A stretch of 64,000 bases of DNA from Alphaproteobacteria bacterium (GTDB lineage Bacteria > Pseudomonadota > Alphaproteobacteria > UBA8366 > Aestuariispiraceae). Below, in pieces: positions 8,250 to 18,408 of this stretch. The position numbers and the translations under genes were made by a program. Every line of letters begins with the position of its first letter. The first letter of the stretch is position 1. The notes under the pieces are model-generated. The model was not told the origin of the DNA. It did not search any database and worked only from the letters and a program-made list of their open reading frames with translations. The stretch covers positions 176,386-240,385 of the forward strand of contig JASJDC010000008.1 in NCBI GenBank assembly GCA_030065235.1, given 5' to 3'.

Positions 8250-9110
8250 ATGTCCGACCCTGCCGACCAGACAGCCGGTTCTACACCCACCGAGGCAGGC
8301 GAGACGCAGCGAATCGCCAAACGCATGGCGCGGGCCGGCCTGTGCTCGCGGCGCGAGGCGGAGAAATGGATCGCCGAGGGCCGGGTCTCGGTCAATGGCG
8401 TCATCATCGAGACGCCGGCGACCCTGGTCGGCGACAACGACGCCGTGACCGTGGACGGCAAGCCGCTCCCGGCGCCGGACCGGCCGCGATTGTGGCGCTT
8501 CAACAAACCCGCCGGTCTGTTGACGACGCGCAGCGATCCGCAAGGAAGGCCGACCGTGTTCGACGCCTTGCCTGGCGACCTGCCGCGTTTGGTCAGCGTC
8601 GGACGGCTCGACATCAACTCGGAAGGTCTGCTGCTTTTCACCAATGACGGCGGTCTTGCACGCAAGCTCGAACATCCCAGCACCGGCCTGCGCCGCCGTT
8701 ACCGCGTACGCGTACGGGGGCGCGTCGAGCCGGACAAGCTGGCCGCCTTAGCGGAAGGTGTCACGGTCGAGGGCGTGCAGTATGGCGCGGTCGAAGCCCG
8801 TTTGGAGAATCAACAAAGCAGCAACGCCTGGGTGATCGTCACTTTACGCGAGGGCAAGAACCGGGAGGTGCGTCGGATCATGGAGCATCTCGGCTATCCG
8901 GTGAACCGGCTCTCGCGCACGGCCTACGGACCGATCACGCTGCTCAATCTCAGACGCGGCGAGATCGAGGAAGTGCCGCCGGGGATTGTCCGAAGACTGT
9001 TGGGCGAGAGCCATAAGGGCGCCAAAGCCAAGGCGAAGAAGGTGAAACCGAACCGGCGCAAGAGCCGGCGTGCGGGCGCGGGCGGCGGCGCGCCACGACA
9101 GGGGCGGTAG
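8250..9110 (+). CDS. rluB: 23S rRNA pseudouridine synthase, RluB/RsuA family
   Basis: Isomerises a uridine in large-subunit rRNA (position 2605 in E. coli for RluB). 286 residues: an N-terminal S4 RNA-binding domain (about 20-70), then the catalytic core with GRLDINSEGLLLFTNDG, whose aspartate is at 121, and a Lys/Arg-rich tail from about 255. The tail suits rRNA binding. RluB versus RluE/RsuA cannot be settled by eye; the length and S4 domain favour RluB. The next gene, rsmD, starts three bases after the stop, so the two are co-transcribed. Confidence 0.9.
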   Translation: MSDPADQTAGSTPTEAGETQRIAKRMARAGLCSRREAEKWIAEGRVSVNGVIIETPATLVGDNDAVTVDGKPLPAPDRPRLWRFNKPAGLLTTRSDPQGRPTVFDALPGDLPRLVSVGRLDINSEGLLLFTNDGGLARKLEHPSTGLRRRYRVRVRGRVEPDKLAALAEGVTVEGVQYGAVEARLENQQSSNAWVIVTLREGKNREVRRIMEHLGYPVNRLSRTAYGPITLLNLRRGEIEEVPPGIVRRLLGESHKGAKAKAKKVKPNRRKSRRAGAGGGAPRQGR

Positions 9111-9113
9111 GGC

Positions 9114-9683
9114 ATGCGCATCGTCGCCGGCCGATATCGCGGGGTGCGGCTGGACGCCCCGGCGGGGACTGTTACACGGCCGACCTCCGACCGCGCTCGC
9201 GAGGCGCTGTTCAACATCCTCGCCAACGCGCCCTACAGCGCCGCGCTGCGCGGTGGACGGGTGCTGGATCTTTTCGCCGGCACCGGCGCATTGGGCCTCG
9301 AATCGCTCAGCCGCGGGGCGGCGCTTTGCCATCACTACGAGATCGATCGCGCGGCGCTCGACGCGCTGCGCCGGAACATTGAGAAATGCCAAGCCGGCGA
9401 TCTCAGCATCATCCGTTCGGCCGACGCGTACGCGCCCGATAAGCCGCCTGGGAGCGCGGCGCCGTTCGATCTCGCGCTAATCGACCCGCCCTACGCGGAA
9501 GGCGCGGTGGAGCGCGCCCTGGCGGGACTGGCCCGGCCCGGCCTGCTCGACGATCAAGCCTTCGTCGTGGTCCAGACGCATCCGAAGACGCCGGTCTCGC
9601 CGCCGAGCGGCTTTATCGAGCGGGATGACCGACGCTATGGGGCCGCGCGCTTTCTAATCCTCGAACGCGCGGCGCCCTTTTAG
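9114..9683 (+). CDS. rsmD: 16S rRNA (guanine-966 N2)-methyltransferase
   Basis: S-adenosylmethionine-dependent methylation of G966 in the 30S decoding region. 189 residues. The methyl-donor motif DLFAGTGALG is at 52-61 and the catalytic N6/N2-methyltransferase motif DPPY at 124-127. The N-terminus MRIVAGRYRG is characteristic of the family. ATG start, directly after rluB. Its stop codon overlaps that of the convergent MFS gene by four bases. Confidence 0.95.
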   Translation: MRIVAGRYRGVRLDAPAGTVTRPTSDRAREALFNILANAPYSAALRGGRVLDLFAGTGALGLESLSRGAALCHHYEIDRAALDALRRNIEKCQAGDLSIIRSADAYAPDKPPGSAAPFDLALIDPPYAEGAVERALAGLARPGLLDDQAFVVVQTHPKTPVSPPSGFIERDDRRYGAARFLILERAAPF

Positions 9684-10945
9684 CGGCCCGTCTCGCCATC
9701 CGCTTTCGCCGTCGCGGCGCGCTCCACGCCTTGAAAGCGGGTGATCAGATACAGCGCCGGCAGCAGCATGACCGCGCCGATGAAGAATTGCGAGGCGATC
9801 CCGATATGCTCCAGCGCCAATCCTCCGGCGGCGGGTCCGATGATCCGCGCCATGCTGGCCGTCGAATGCGCCGCCCCCATGACGCCGCCGCGCCAAGCGG
9901 TCGGCGCCAGGATGCTCATCATTCCCTGCATGGCCGGGTTATGCAGCCCCATGGCGATCGCCACCAGGGCGATCGGGACAACCACGCCGCCGGGACTCTC
10001 AGCGAAACCGAGCCAGGCCGATCCCAAGCTGAGCGCCGCTGCTCCCACGAAGGCGGTCCGCACCTCGCCGAACTTGGCGACGGCCCGGCCGACTAATCCG
10101 CCTTGAACAAGCGCGTTGCAGATCCCGGCGAAGGCCAGGAAATAACCAACCTCGCGCGGACCCAGCCCCAAGGTCTGTTCGCCCCAGACCGCGAAGGTGC
10201 CCTCGACCGCCGTGAAGACCAGCGAGACCAGAAAGTAGGGCGCGAACAACGCCGCCAATCGGGGCCGCTGTAGAATGGCTGACACCGACAGCCGCATGGC
10301 GTCTGGGTCGTCCACCGCATGTTTCTTGGGCTCGCGGATGAAAATCGCCGCGACGACCAGCGTCAGTGCGGCGCAGCCAACCGCAATCGACAGCGGAAGC
10401 GCGAAATTCGGCGGTCCGCCGTCCGGACCCGCGCCGCCGACCGTTATGGCGCCGATGGCGGGTCCGATCGTGAAGCCGACGCCGAACGCCGCCCCCAGCA
10501 TGCCCATCGCCTTGGCCCGATCCTCCGGCCGGGTCACGTCGGCGGCGAACGCTTGCGACGCGGCCAACCACCCCGCCATGAAGCCGGCGAAGGCTCGGCT
10601 GGCGAATAGCTCCCACAGGGCGTCCGCCGTCATCAGCCAGAAATAGGCGGCGATGGTCGCCGCCGCCGCGAGGATCATGACCGGACGCCGTCCAACCCGG
10701 TCCGATAGGCGGCCCCAGATCGGCGCGCCGAGAAAGGCGAAGGCGGAAAAGACCGAGAAGATCGCCGCCGCCTGGAAATTGTCGCCGCCATTGGCGATCA
10801 CCATGAAGGGCAGCAGCGGGATGACGATGCCTAAGGCGACAATCGATAGGCCGGTTGCGATCGCTACCGGCAACAGCGCCTTGAAATCCGACGGGGGACC
10901 GAGACCCGCAGGCTCGGCCGAACCGGAGGCGGCGCCGTCGATCAC
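9680..10945 (-). CDS. MFS transporter, TetA-like drug exporter group
   Basis: A 421-residue inner-membrane proton antiporter-type protein with about 12 predicted helices. Motif A of the major facilitator family is seen as GRLSDRVGRRPVM between helices 2 and 3. Similarity in motif and length is closest to the TetA/multidrug group, but the substrate cannot be told. It starts with GTG three bases after the mutL stop, so it is the last gene of the pgi-mutL operon, probably translated by coupling. Confidence 0.85.
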   Translation of the reverse strand: MIDGAASGSAEPAGLGPPSDFKALLPVAIATGLSIVALGIVIPLLPFMVIANGGDNFQAAAIFSVFSAFAFLGAPIWGRLSDRVGRRPVMILAAAATIAAYFWLMTADALWELFASRAFAGFMAGWLAASQAFAADVTRPEDRAKAMGMLGAAFGVGFTIGPAIGAITVGGAGPDGGPPNFALPLSIAVGCAALTLVVAAIFIREPKKHAVDDPDAMRLSVSAILQRPRLAALFAPYFLVSLVFTAVEGTFAVWGEQTLGLGPREVGYFLAFAGICNALVQGGLVGRAVAKFGEVRTAFVGAAALSLGSAWLGFAESPGGVVVPIALVAIAMGLHNPAMQGMMSILAPTAWRGGVMGAAHSTASMARIIGPAAGGLALEHIGIASQFFIGAVMLLPALYLITRFQGVERAATAKADGETGR

Positions 10946-10948
10946 GGC

Positions 10949-12871
10949 CTAGCGCCGCCCGAACAGGCGTTCGATATCGGCCAGTTTCAACTCGACATAG
11001 GTCGGCCGACCGTGATTGCACTGGCCCGAATGCGGCGTCGCCTCCATCTGGCGCAGGAGCGCGTTCATCTCCTCGCCGGAAAGCCGCCGGCCCGACCGGA
11101 CCGAGCCGTGACAGGCCATGGTCCCGCAGACCTCCTCGAGCCTCTCTTTCAGCGTGAACGCGTCGCCGAGATCGCGCAGCTCGTCGGCCAGGTCGCGCAC
11201 CAGCCCCGCCGCGTTGGTCTCGCCAAGCAAGGCTGGCGTTTCGCGCACCGCAACGGCGCCGGGCCCGAACCCCTCAACGACGAGCCCGAGCTCCGCCAAT
11301 TCCTCGGCGCGCGCCAGCAACCGCGCCGCATCGTCTTCGTCCAACTCGACAATTTCCGGGATCAACAGACCCTGACGCGCCACGCCGGTCTGTTCCAGCG
11401 CCTGTTTCATGCGTTCATAGACCAGACGTTCATGGGCTGCGTGCTGATCGACGATGACCAGACCGTCTGGTGTCTGTGCGACGATGTAAGTCTCGTGCAC
11501 TTGCGCGCGTGCTGCGCCCAACGGGAACACGGACCCTTGCGCCTCCGCGTCGGCGGGCGCTTCCGCAAATCCTTCTTCCGGTCCGATCCGCGCGCCCGGC
11601 GCAAAGGCCGGATCACGATAGGCGGCGGCCGGCTCGCGCATCGCGCCGCCCGGATCGATCGGCGTGTGGAAAGCGTGGGCTGCGTCTCGCTGCGCCGCGC
11701 TCGGCGCGCTCGCTGTATAGCCGCCGTATCCGCCAATGGCTTGGCCTGAATGCGCTCGGGCGGTGAAATGAAGTTGCTGCGCTGTCGCCGGATCGACGGG
11801 CCGGAAGGCGCCAAGCGCCGCATTCGAGACCGTGGTCGACGCCCGATGTCCGGCCTCGGCCAAGGCGTGCCTCAACGATCCGACGATCAGACCGCGCACG
11901 GCGCCGGGATCGCGGAACCGCACTTCGGTCTTGGCGGGATGCACATTCACATCGACCGCCTTGGCCGGCAGATCGATGAACAGGGCCAGCAGCGGATGCC
12001 TATCGCGCGCCAGGAAATCGGCATAGGCGGCGCGGACCGCCCCGATCAATTGCTTGTCCCGCACCGGCCGGTTGTTCACGAACAGATACTGCATGTCCGC
12101 CGCGCCCCGGTTGAGCGTCGGCAGGCCTGCAAATCCGGTCAGCCCCGCGCCCTCGCGCTCCGCGTCAATCGGCAGGGCGTTTTCCATGAAGTCGCGGCCC
12201 ATAATCGCGCCTAGACGCCGCAAGCGGCTGTCCAATAGGTCGCCCTGCTCCTGCTCGAGCCTTAGTTTTTCGCGGGTCCCGTCATGCAGGGAAAAGGCGA
12301 CCGACGGATGAGCCATGGCCAACCGTTTCAGCACATCCAGAACCGCGGCGTTCTCGGCCCGGTCGCCGCGCATGAATTTCAGCCTTGCGGGCGTGGCGTA
12401 GAACAGGTCGCGGACTTCGACCCGCGTGCCGACCGATCCGGCGGCGGGACGTGGGTCGCCGACCGCGCCGCCTTCGACGCGGATGGTCCAACCCTGATTT
12501 TGGGCCTGATCCTGGCCGCCATGCTGACTTCGCATGCGGCTTGTAAGAGTCATGCGGCTGACCGAGGCGATCGAGGGCAGGGCCTCGCCCCGGAACCCCA
12601 GGCTGCGCACCGCCATCAGATCGTCATCCGGCAATTTGCTGGTGGCGTGGCGCTCCAAGGCCAACAGCAGCTCATCGCGGTTCATGCCGCAGCCGTCGTC
12701 GCTGACCACAATCAGGCTCTTGCCGCCTTCGCGCAGGGAGACGTCAATCCGGCTCGCGCCCGCATCCAGGCTGTTCTCGACCAGTTCCTTGACGGCGGAA
12801 GCTGGCCGCTCGACGACCTCGCCGGCCGCAATCCGGTTCACCGTCGTTTCGGGGAGCCGCCGGATCGTCAT
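10949..12871 (-). CDS. mutL: DNA mismatch repair protein MutL
   Basis: ATP-dependent mediator between MutS and strand excision. 640 residues. The N-terminal GHKL ATPase has the NSLDAGAS motif (about 32-39) and DDGCGM. A long variable linker (about 340-440) leads to a C-terminal dimerisation domain with [12 protein letters not shown], which fits the DQHA(x)2E(x)4E endonuclease motif. So this MutL is predicted to nick DNA itself, as expected where MutH is absent. ATG overlaps the pgi stop as ATGA. Confidence 0.96.
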   Translation of the reverse strand: MTIRRLPETTVNRIAAGEVVERPASAVKELVENSLDAGASRIDVSLREGGKSLIVVSDDGCGMNRDELLLALERHATSKLPDDDLMAVRSLGFRGEALPSIASVSRMTLTSRMRSQHGGQDQAQNQGWTIRVEGGAVGDPRPAAGSVGTRVEVRDLFYATPARLKFMRGDRAENAAVLDVLKRLAMAHPSVAFSLHDGTREKLRLEQEQGDLLDSRLRRLGAIMGRDFMENALPIDAEREGAGLTGFAGLPTLNRGAADMQYLFVNNRPVRDKQLIGAVRAAYADFLARDRHPLLALFIDLPAKAVDVNVHPAKTEVRFRDPGAVRGLIVGSLRHALAEAGHRASTTVSNAALGAFRPVDPATAQQLHFTARAHSGQAIGGYGGYTASAPSAAQRDAAHAFHTPIDPGGAMREPAAAYRDPAFAPGARIGPEEGFAEAPADAEAQGSVFPLGAARAQVHETYIVAQTPDGLVIVDQHAAHERLVYERMKQALEQTGVARQGLLIPEIVELDEDDAARLLARAEELAELGLVVEGFGPGAVAVRETPALLGETNAAGLVRDLADELRDLGDAFTLKERLEEVCGTMACHGSVRSGRRLSGEEMNALLRQMEATPHSGQCNHGRPTYVELKLADIERLFGRR

Positions 12872-14223
12872 GCGGAACCGAGAGCGGCGCTCGCCGCGCC
12901 GGTCGCGTGGCCAGGGCCGTCCGACAGGTCCGCCAGATAGCGGCGGGTCAGGACCTTACCCTCTTCGACAGCGGGCTGATCGAACGGGTCGACGCCCAGC
13001 AAATCTGCGGCGAGGATGGTCTCCAGCATGAAATGCATCATCATCGCGCCCATGCTTTCTTCATTGATCGCGTCGAACCGGATCAAGCGCACCGGCTTGC
13101 CGGATCGGGCCAGGGTCTCGGCGGTGGCGCGGCGCGAGCATTCCATCAGATCGGCCATGGTTCGATCCGCCAGATAGTCGAGTCCGGTTAGGGTCGCCAC
13201 GCCGCTCTCGACCGGCGGCAACGCGTCGCCGACGGGTTCGGTCGGCCCGCCCAGCACCGTGAACATCTTATCGCTCGGCCCGTCGAGCCAGAGCTGCAAC
13301 TGGCTGTGCTGATCGACGGGACCGGTGCCATAGATCGGCGTCGTGCCTTCCCCGTCCTTGCCCAAGCTCTCGGCCCAAAGCTGTCGGTACCAACGGCTCA
13401 AGGAGCCGAGCCGGTCGCTATAGGCGAGCATGACGCTGCCAGAGACGCTGCGTTTCTTGTTCAGCGCGACGGCGATCGCCGCCGCCTGCGCCGGCGGATC
13501 GGCGGTGATATGCGCCGCGCCGAAAAAGCGCTCGAGCGTCTCCCCGGCCCCTTTGCGCACCGCTTCCGCGTCGAGGCCTGCGATCAGGGTCGGCAACAGG
13601 CCGACCGAGGACAGAACGGAATAGCGCCCGCCGACATTCGGATCGTGATCGAGGACTGGCAGGCTGAATTGCGCCGCCAGCCGCCGGAGGGCGCTGTCGC
13701 CGGGTTGGGTGATCAGGGTGACATGGCGCGCCAGACCGGCGTCGCCGACGGTGCGGCGCAAGAGCGGCAGGACCGTCAGGAACTGCATCAGCGTTTCCGC
13801 CGTGCCGCCCGATTTCGAAATTACGATCCAGCCGGTATTCTCCAGGTTCAAGCCGCGCATCACCCGGGTGAAGCCGAAAGGGTCGACATTGGTGACGATG
13901 TGCAGGCGCGGCCCGCGATCCTGCCGCGCCGGATCGGCCATCGAATAGAGGGCGCGCCCCCCCAGGCTGGAGCCGCCGGTGCCGAGGATCACCACGTCGG
14001 TGAAACGGGCGCGATAGGCGTCGGCGATCACGCGCATCTCCGGGATGTCGTCCCGCCGTGCGGGTAAGCGGAGAAGCGGCAGCGAGCCATCGGCTTGGGC
14101 CAGCGCCAATCTCTCGCGCGATGCGTTCAGCGCCGGCGCATGCGCGTCGATATCCGCTGGGTCCAGCCCCATCGGGCCGATCGCGTCGGCCATGCATTGA
14201 TCGGTGTTCTGATGATAGGACAT
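12868..14223 (-). CDS. pgi: Glucose-6-phosphate isomerase
   Basis: Interconverts glucose-6-phosphate and fructose-6-phosphate. 451 residues, shorter than the 550 of E. coli but normal for compact bacterial forms. The sugar-phosphate-binding SIS fold is seen in [12 protein letters not shown] and [13 protein letters not shown] 14223 is chosen; an upstream in-frame extension is Arg-rich and not Pgi-like. It overlaps mutL by four bases. With pgk it shows that sugar-phosphate genes are dispersed, not in one operon. Confidence 0.94.
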   Translation of the reverse strand: MSYHQNTDQCMADAIGPMGLDPADIDAHAPALNASRERLALAQADGSLPLLRLPARRDDIPEMRVIADAYRARFTDVVILGTGGSSLGGRALYSMADPARQDRGPRLHIVTNVDPFGFTRVMRGLNLENTGWIVISKSGGTAETLMQFLTVLPLLRRTVGDAGLARHVTLITQPGDSALRRLAAQFSLPVLDHDPNVGGRYSVLSSVGLLPTLIAGLDAEAVRKGAGETLERFFGAAHITADPPAQAAAIAVALNKKRSVSGSVMLAYSDRLGSLSRWYRQLWAESLGKDGEGTTPIYGTGPVDQHSQLQLWLDGPSDKMFTVLGGPTEPVGDALPPVESGVATLTGLDYLADRTMADLMECSRRATAETLARSGKPVRLIRFDAINEESMGAMMMHFMLETILAADLLGVDPFDQPAVEEGKVLTRRYLADLSDGPGHATGAASAALGSA

Positions 14224-14367
14224 GGGTCGGCCGGATTGGACACTCGACGTCTGGCGCGCGCGGAGTCGATCCGGGCGAAGCGGCAGTGTCGGACAGGCCC
14301 TTGATCGGCGCAAGCTTGGACCGAGCCGTTTCCCGCGCTCGGCATCTGGGGATCGGCTAAATCCTTG

Positions 14368-15720
14368 TCAGCCTGGGACTTCCGGGGCGGGGCCGGTGGC
14401 CTCGACGCCGGAAGGACGGCCAACCACGACTGTTGTCAAAGCGTCCGGATCAAACAGCCGATTCGCCACCCGATTCACGTCTTCCAGCGTCACCGCTTCG
14501 ATATAGCCGTTCCGCCGATCCATATAGTCCATCCCGAGATCGTAGTACTGGATCCCGGTCAGCGCCCGTGCGATCCGGCCGGCCGTGGTGAAGCGCAAAG
14601 CGTAGGAGCCGGTAAGATAGGTCTTTGCGTCGGTCAGTTCGTCTTCCGTGACGCCGGCGTCGCGGATCGCCCCGAACTGTTCCCGGATGACCGACAAGGA
14701 CTCGGCCATGCCGTCGTTGCGGGTCTGTACACCGCTGAGGATCAAGGGCGCGTCAGCGAGATCGAGCATATAGGCGTAGGTCGAATAGGCGAGGCCGCGC
14801 TTGACCCGCACCTCGTTCACCAGACGCGATTCAAACCCCCCGCCGCCCAGAACATAGGTGGCTATATAGGCGGCGTAATAATCTTCATCGAGCCGGCCTA
14901 ATCCCGGCTGCGCCATGACCGCGACGCTTTGCGGGACGTCCTGATCGATGACGAAGAGCCCGCCCGGTTCAGGGGTGGGCGGCGCCGTTGCGGGAACCGG
15001 CCCGACACTGTCGGCCAGATCGCCAAAGGCGCGGTCGATCAGGGGCGTCAGGGTTGCGCCGTCGATGTCCCCGACCACGCCGATCAGCAGCCGGTCCTTC
15101 GCGAACCGGTCTCCGGGAAACGCGTTTAAATCGTCTAACGTGATCGCCGATATGCCGGCGCTGGTGCCATCCCCAGGCGCGCCATAGGCGTGATCGCCGA
15201 ACAAAGCCTTGAACAGGGCCTTGCCGGCTTGCGAATTCGGGTCGGTCTTCTCGCGGCTCTTGCCGATCAAGATTTGCGAACGGATTCGCTCGACCGCGTC
15301 CTCATCGAACCGGGGTTCGGCCAGCGCCAGCCGCAGCAGTTCGAACGCTTGGTCGCGATAGCGGTTGAGCGTCAAGAAACTGCCGCCGAACGTGTCGCGG
15401 CCGGCAGAGAAGCTAAGCGTGATCGACTGATCGTCCAAGATCCTGCGGAAGGCCTGGCTCGGCATCTCTCCGGCGCCTTCGTCGATCGTGCTGGCGACCA
15501 GTTCGGCCAACCCTTCCTTGCCCTTAGGATCGAGCGTCGAGCCGCCGCGAAACAGGAACGACATGGAGACGAGATCGGCGGTGTCATCCTCGACGAGCCA
15601 ATACGTCACGCCTTTCGGCGTGGTGATCTCCTGAATGTCGACCGCCTTGGCCGGCGCGGCCGCGAGGATCAGGAGGCCGATGAGGGCCGAGAGCGACGCC
15701 GCCGTGCGTACTATACTCAT
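14368..15720 (-). CDS. M16 family peptidase-like protein, probably non-catalytic subunit
   Basis: A 450-residue exported protein with an N-terminal signal peptide ending near AKA (residue 26). It has the two-domain M16 (pitrilysin/insulinase) fold, but the HxxEH zinc motif is replaced by GLAELVAST, so it should not cut peptides. The C-terminal half keeps the family motif (GSYALRFTTAGRIAR). It overlaps the active M16 gene by four bases (ATGA). Such pairs form active/inactive heterodimers in the family; that is an inference here. Confidence 0.9.
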   Translation of the reverse strand: MSIVRTAASLSALIGLLILAAAPAKAVDIQEITTPKGVTYWLVEDDTADLVSMSFLFRGGSTLDPKGKEGLAELVASTIDEGAGEMPSQAFRRILDDQSITLSFSAGRDTFGGSFLTLNRYRDQAFELLRLALAEPRFDEDAVERIRSQILIGKSREKTDPNSQAGKALFKALFGDHAYGAPGDGTSAGISAITLDDLNAFPGDRFAKDRLLIGVVGDIDGATLTPLIDRAFGDLADSVGPVPATAPPTPEPGGLFVIDQDVPQSVAVMAQPGLGRLDEDYYAAYIATYVLGGGGFESRLVNEVRVKRGLAYSTYAYMLDLADAPLILSGVQTRNDGMAESLSVIREQFGAIRDAGVTEDELTDAKTYLTGSYALRFTTAGRIARALTGIQYYDLGMDYMDRRNGYIEAVTLEDVNRVANRLFDPDALTTVVVGRPSGVEATGPAPEVPG

Positions 15721-17087
15721 GACCTGTCTCCGCTTGCCGGCGTCACGTCGCCGTTCTCCAGGGGCAGCAGACGGGTCGACAAAGAGCCGGCGTCGACAAG
15801 AACAGCCTGGATCGCTGCATTGACATCTTCAGCGGTGACTGAACCGATGCGCTCCGGCCAGGCTTCGACTTCATCGAGGTCGCGCCCGATTGTCGCCGCC
15901 GCGCCGAGCAGTCGGGCGATCCCGCGGAAACTGTCTTTGGCGAGTTCGGCCGAGTCCTGAAGACGAATGATGGCTCGGGAGACCTCGTCCTCGGTCACGC
16001 CTTCGTCGCGCAACAGCGCGATTTGCGCCTCCATCGCGGCGACCGCCTGATCGAGATCGCCGTCGCGCGCCGGCGCGACCCAGAAGCCAAGCGACGACGG
16101 GCCGCGGCTGCTCGGCGAATACCAGGCGCCGGCGGAGGAGGCTGTTTCGTCTTCCACGACGAGGGCGTTGTAGAGCCGGCTGGTCGAGCCGCCGCTGAGG
16201 ATTTCCGACAGGACCTGCAGGGCGTAGGCGTGCTCGGTCTCGCCATAAAGATAGCTCGGCGCGAGATAGCGTTTCGACCAGGACGGCTCGCGCACATTGG
16301 CGTCCCGCATGGAGATCTCTTGATCGATGATATGCTCCGGCTCGAGCTGAACCGGCGGCGGTTCGACCGCGCGCGCCGGGATGACGCCGTAGGTCTTTTC
16401 GGCCAGCGGCAGCACCTCTTCCATCGTGACGTCGCCGACGACGACCAGTACGGCGTTGTTGGGCGCGTACCAGCGGCCATAGAAATCCTCGAGATCCTGT
16501 TGCGTGATGGCGCGGATTTCCGATTCCCAGCCGATGATCGGGCGGCGATAGGGGTGGTTCAAATAGAAGGCCGCCATGGCCTGTTCGCGCAGCCGGGCGC
16601 CGGGCGAGTTATCGGTGCGGGTGCGCCGTTCCTCCAGGACCACTTCCCGCTCGGTTTCGATCTCGGCGGGGTCGAGGATCAGATTGGTCATCCGGTCCGC
16701 TTCGAGCTGCATCACAAGTTCGAGACGGTCGGCGGCGATATTCTGGAAATAAGCGGTGTAGTCGTAGCTGGTGAAGGCGTTGTCGTTCCCGCCATTGCGC
16801 GCGATGGTCGAGGAAAACTCGCCCGACGGCGTGTTGGTCGTCCCTTTGAACATCAGATGTTCGAGGAAATGCGCCACGCCGGACTTGCCGAGCGGCTCAT
16901 CGATCGAACCCGCCTTGTACCAGACCATATGCGTGACGATGGGCGCGCGCGTTTTGCTGACGACGATCACTTGCATCCCGTTGTCGAGGACCGCCGTCTC
17001 CGGCTCGAACAGACCCGCTTTGGCCGACGCCGGCGCGGCGACGGTCAGCGCCGCCAGAATCGTAATGGTTCTCAAGAATAGTGCCAT
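15717..17087 (-). CDS. M16 family zinc metallopeptidase, catalytic subunit
   Basis: A 456-residue periplasmic peptidase. Signal peptide residues 1-22 (cleavage near ASA). The inverted zinc motif HFLEH is at about 69-73 (HFLEHLMFKGT), with the distal glutamate in the helix that follows (TEREVVLEERR). ATG start. First gene of the pair with the inactive subunit. It is separated by 140 bases from the DUF3035 lipoprotein gene upstream. Confidence 0.94.
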   Translation of the reverse strand: MALFLRTITILAALTVAAPASAKAGLFEPETAVLDNGMQVIVVSKTRAPIVTHMVWYKAGSIDEPLGKSGVAHFLEHLMFKGTTNTPSGEFSSTIARNGGNDNAFTSYDYTAYFQNIAADRLELVMQLEADRMTNLILDPAEIETEREVVLEERRTRTDNSPGARLREQAMAAFYLNHPYRRPIIGWESEIRAITQQDLEDFYGRWYAPNNAVLVVVGDVTMEEVLPLAEKTYGVIPARAVEPPPVQLEPEHIIDQEISMRDANVREPSWSKRYLAPSYLYGETEHAYALQVLSEILSGGSTSRLYNALVVEDETASSAGAWYSPSSRGPSSLGFWVAPARDGDLDQAVAAMEAQIALLRDEGVTEDEVSRAIIRLQDSAELAKDSFRGIARLLGAAATIGRDLDEVEAWPERIGSVTAEDVNAAIQAVLVDAGSLSTRLLPLENGDVTPASGDRS

Positions 17088-17227
17088 GCGCTTGAGCCTT
17101 TGCCTGCGTGACGGTTGGTCATGCGTGTGTAGACGCCATAGCGGGGCGCCGCTGATTGTTTGTGACGATATGGGGATCGATGGGGCCGCTGTGAAGCGTG
17201 CAAAGGAGTCTCTGCCGCCGTTCCGCT

Positions 17228-17851
17228 CTAATCGAACGGCCAGTTGAACTGAATGCCCTCATCCTCGGTGGTGATCGTCGGGGTGACGCCGTCGGTGACG
17301 GGCCGGCCCAGGCTGGCGTTTTCCTGAAGACGCCGCGCTTCCTCGTCGGCGTCGACGATCGCGCCCGGCTCCGGGGGATCGCGCCAGAAGACCAGATCGT
17401 TCACGAATGTGTCCGACTCGCGCGCGATTGCGTCGCTTTCCTCATCGACGATTTTTCGGATTTCGGGGTCCGTGTTTAGAGCGGAGGCTTGGCTTAACAG
17501 CGCCACTTCGCTGGGCGCCTGGCCCTGTTCGATTCGCGCCTGCGCGACCCGCTGCTGCTGGCGGGGCGTCAATTCTTCGCCCAGAACCGCGCGTCTGGCG
17601 GTCGAGCGCGGCGAAACAGCGTTCAGGTCAGCGTCGCCCTCCGACGGCGGCCTGAGGCCGAAATCCGGCGGCAGAGTGAGCGGCGCCCGTTTGACCACGG
17701 CGAACTCATCGGGACCGCCCGGGTCTCGTTCAAAGCCCAGAACTTCGCCGACCTCGCCGCCGCATCCGGCCAAGAACGCGGCGCACAGGCTCGCCGCCAT
17801 GAGTTTTTGCGCCATTGATCGCATAATCTGAATGTGATGCCGCGTCGTCAT
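17228..17851 (-). CDS. DUF3035 lipoprotein, possible BAM complex subunit BamF
   Basis: A 207-residue lipoprotein. Signal peptide with lipobox FLAGC (Cys near 30), then a conserved KRAPLTLPPDFGLRPP segment that defines DUF3035. In Alphaproteobacteria this family has been linked to the beta-barrel assembly machine as BamF; I rely on that link, not on sequence proof. The start at 17851 is chosen for the upstream GGCGGGG; an ATG nine codons later also fits. It follows lspA, the lipoprotein signal peptidase, by 41 bases. Confidence 0.8.
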   Translation of the reverse strand: MTTRHHIQIMRSMAQKLMAASLCAAFLAGCGGEVGEVLGFERDPGGPDEFAVVKRAPLTLPPDFGLRPPSEGDADLNAVSPRSTARRAVLGEELTPRQQQRVAQARIEQGQAPSEVALLSQASALNTDPEIRKIVDEESDAIARESDTFVNDLVFWRDPPEPGAIVDADEEARRLQENASLGRPVTDGVTPTITTEDEGIQFNWPFD

Positions 17852-17892
17852 AGTTACAAGCCCCGCCAGTCTACACGGAAATGCCGGGAAAT

Positions 17893-18387
17893 TCACCCTT
17901 TCTCCTGCGAATTCGGCAGAAAACCGTCAATCAGGATCAGCGCAACGCCGGTGACGATGGCCGCGTCGGCGATGTTGAAGGCGGGCCAATGCCAGCCGGC
18001 GAGGTGGAAGTCGAGAAAATCCGCGACCGCCCCGAAACGGACGCGATCGACCACATTGCCCAGGGCGCCGCCGATCACAAGGCCCAGCGCGGCGGCGAGC
18101 AGGCGGTTCTCGGCGCGTTGCAGCCAGATGAACAGCCCGATCGAGATCGCGATGGCGAGGCCGGAGAGCAGCCAAGGGCCAAGGGGACTGTCATTTGAGA
18201 GCAGGCCGAAACTCACGCCGCGATTCCAGACCATCACCAGATTGAAAAACCCGGTGACCTCGATGATCCGTGGCGGGACCATCACCTGGGTCAGAATGAT
18301 CCATTTAACGATCTGATCGGCGACAAAAATCGCCGCGGCCAAGGCCAGACCTAGACGGGTCATGGAGCGCGATAGGGGGCGCGACAT
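17893..18387 (-). CDS. lspA: Lipoprotein signal peptidase (signal peptidase II)
   Basis: Cleaves signal peptides from diacylglyceryl-prolipoproteins in the inner membrane. 164 residues, four membrane helices. The catalytic aspartates lie in GNVVDRVRFGAVADFL and FNIADAAI, and NRGVSFG is the family motif. ATG 18387 is preferred over an upstream TTG because GGAGG stands eight bases before it. That ribosome binding site lies in a perfect hairpin (separate entry). It follows ileS, as in most proteobacteria. Confidence 0.95.
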   Translation of the reverse strand: MSRPLSRSMTRLGLALAAAIFVADQIVKWIILTQVMVPPRIIEVTGFFNLVMVWNRGVSFGLLSNDSPLGPWLLSGLAIAISIGLFIWLQRAENRLLAAALGLVIGGALGNVVDRVRFGAVADFLDFHLAGWHWPAFNIADAAIVTGVALILIDGFLPNSQEKG

Positions 18388-18406
18388 GCGGTTGGCCTCC
18401 AACCGC
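18388..18406 (-). promoter_or_regulatory. Hairpin covering the lspA ribosome binding site
   Basis: On the mRNA, arms GCGGTTGG and CCAACCGC pair perfectly over 8 bp around the loop AGG, so the GGAGG of lspA is half in the stem and half in the loop. It lies between the ileS stop codon (18409-18411) and the lspA ATG. A ribosome finishing ileS would open it, which suggests translational coupling. Confidence 0.6.
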
Positions 18407-18408
18407 GC

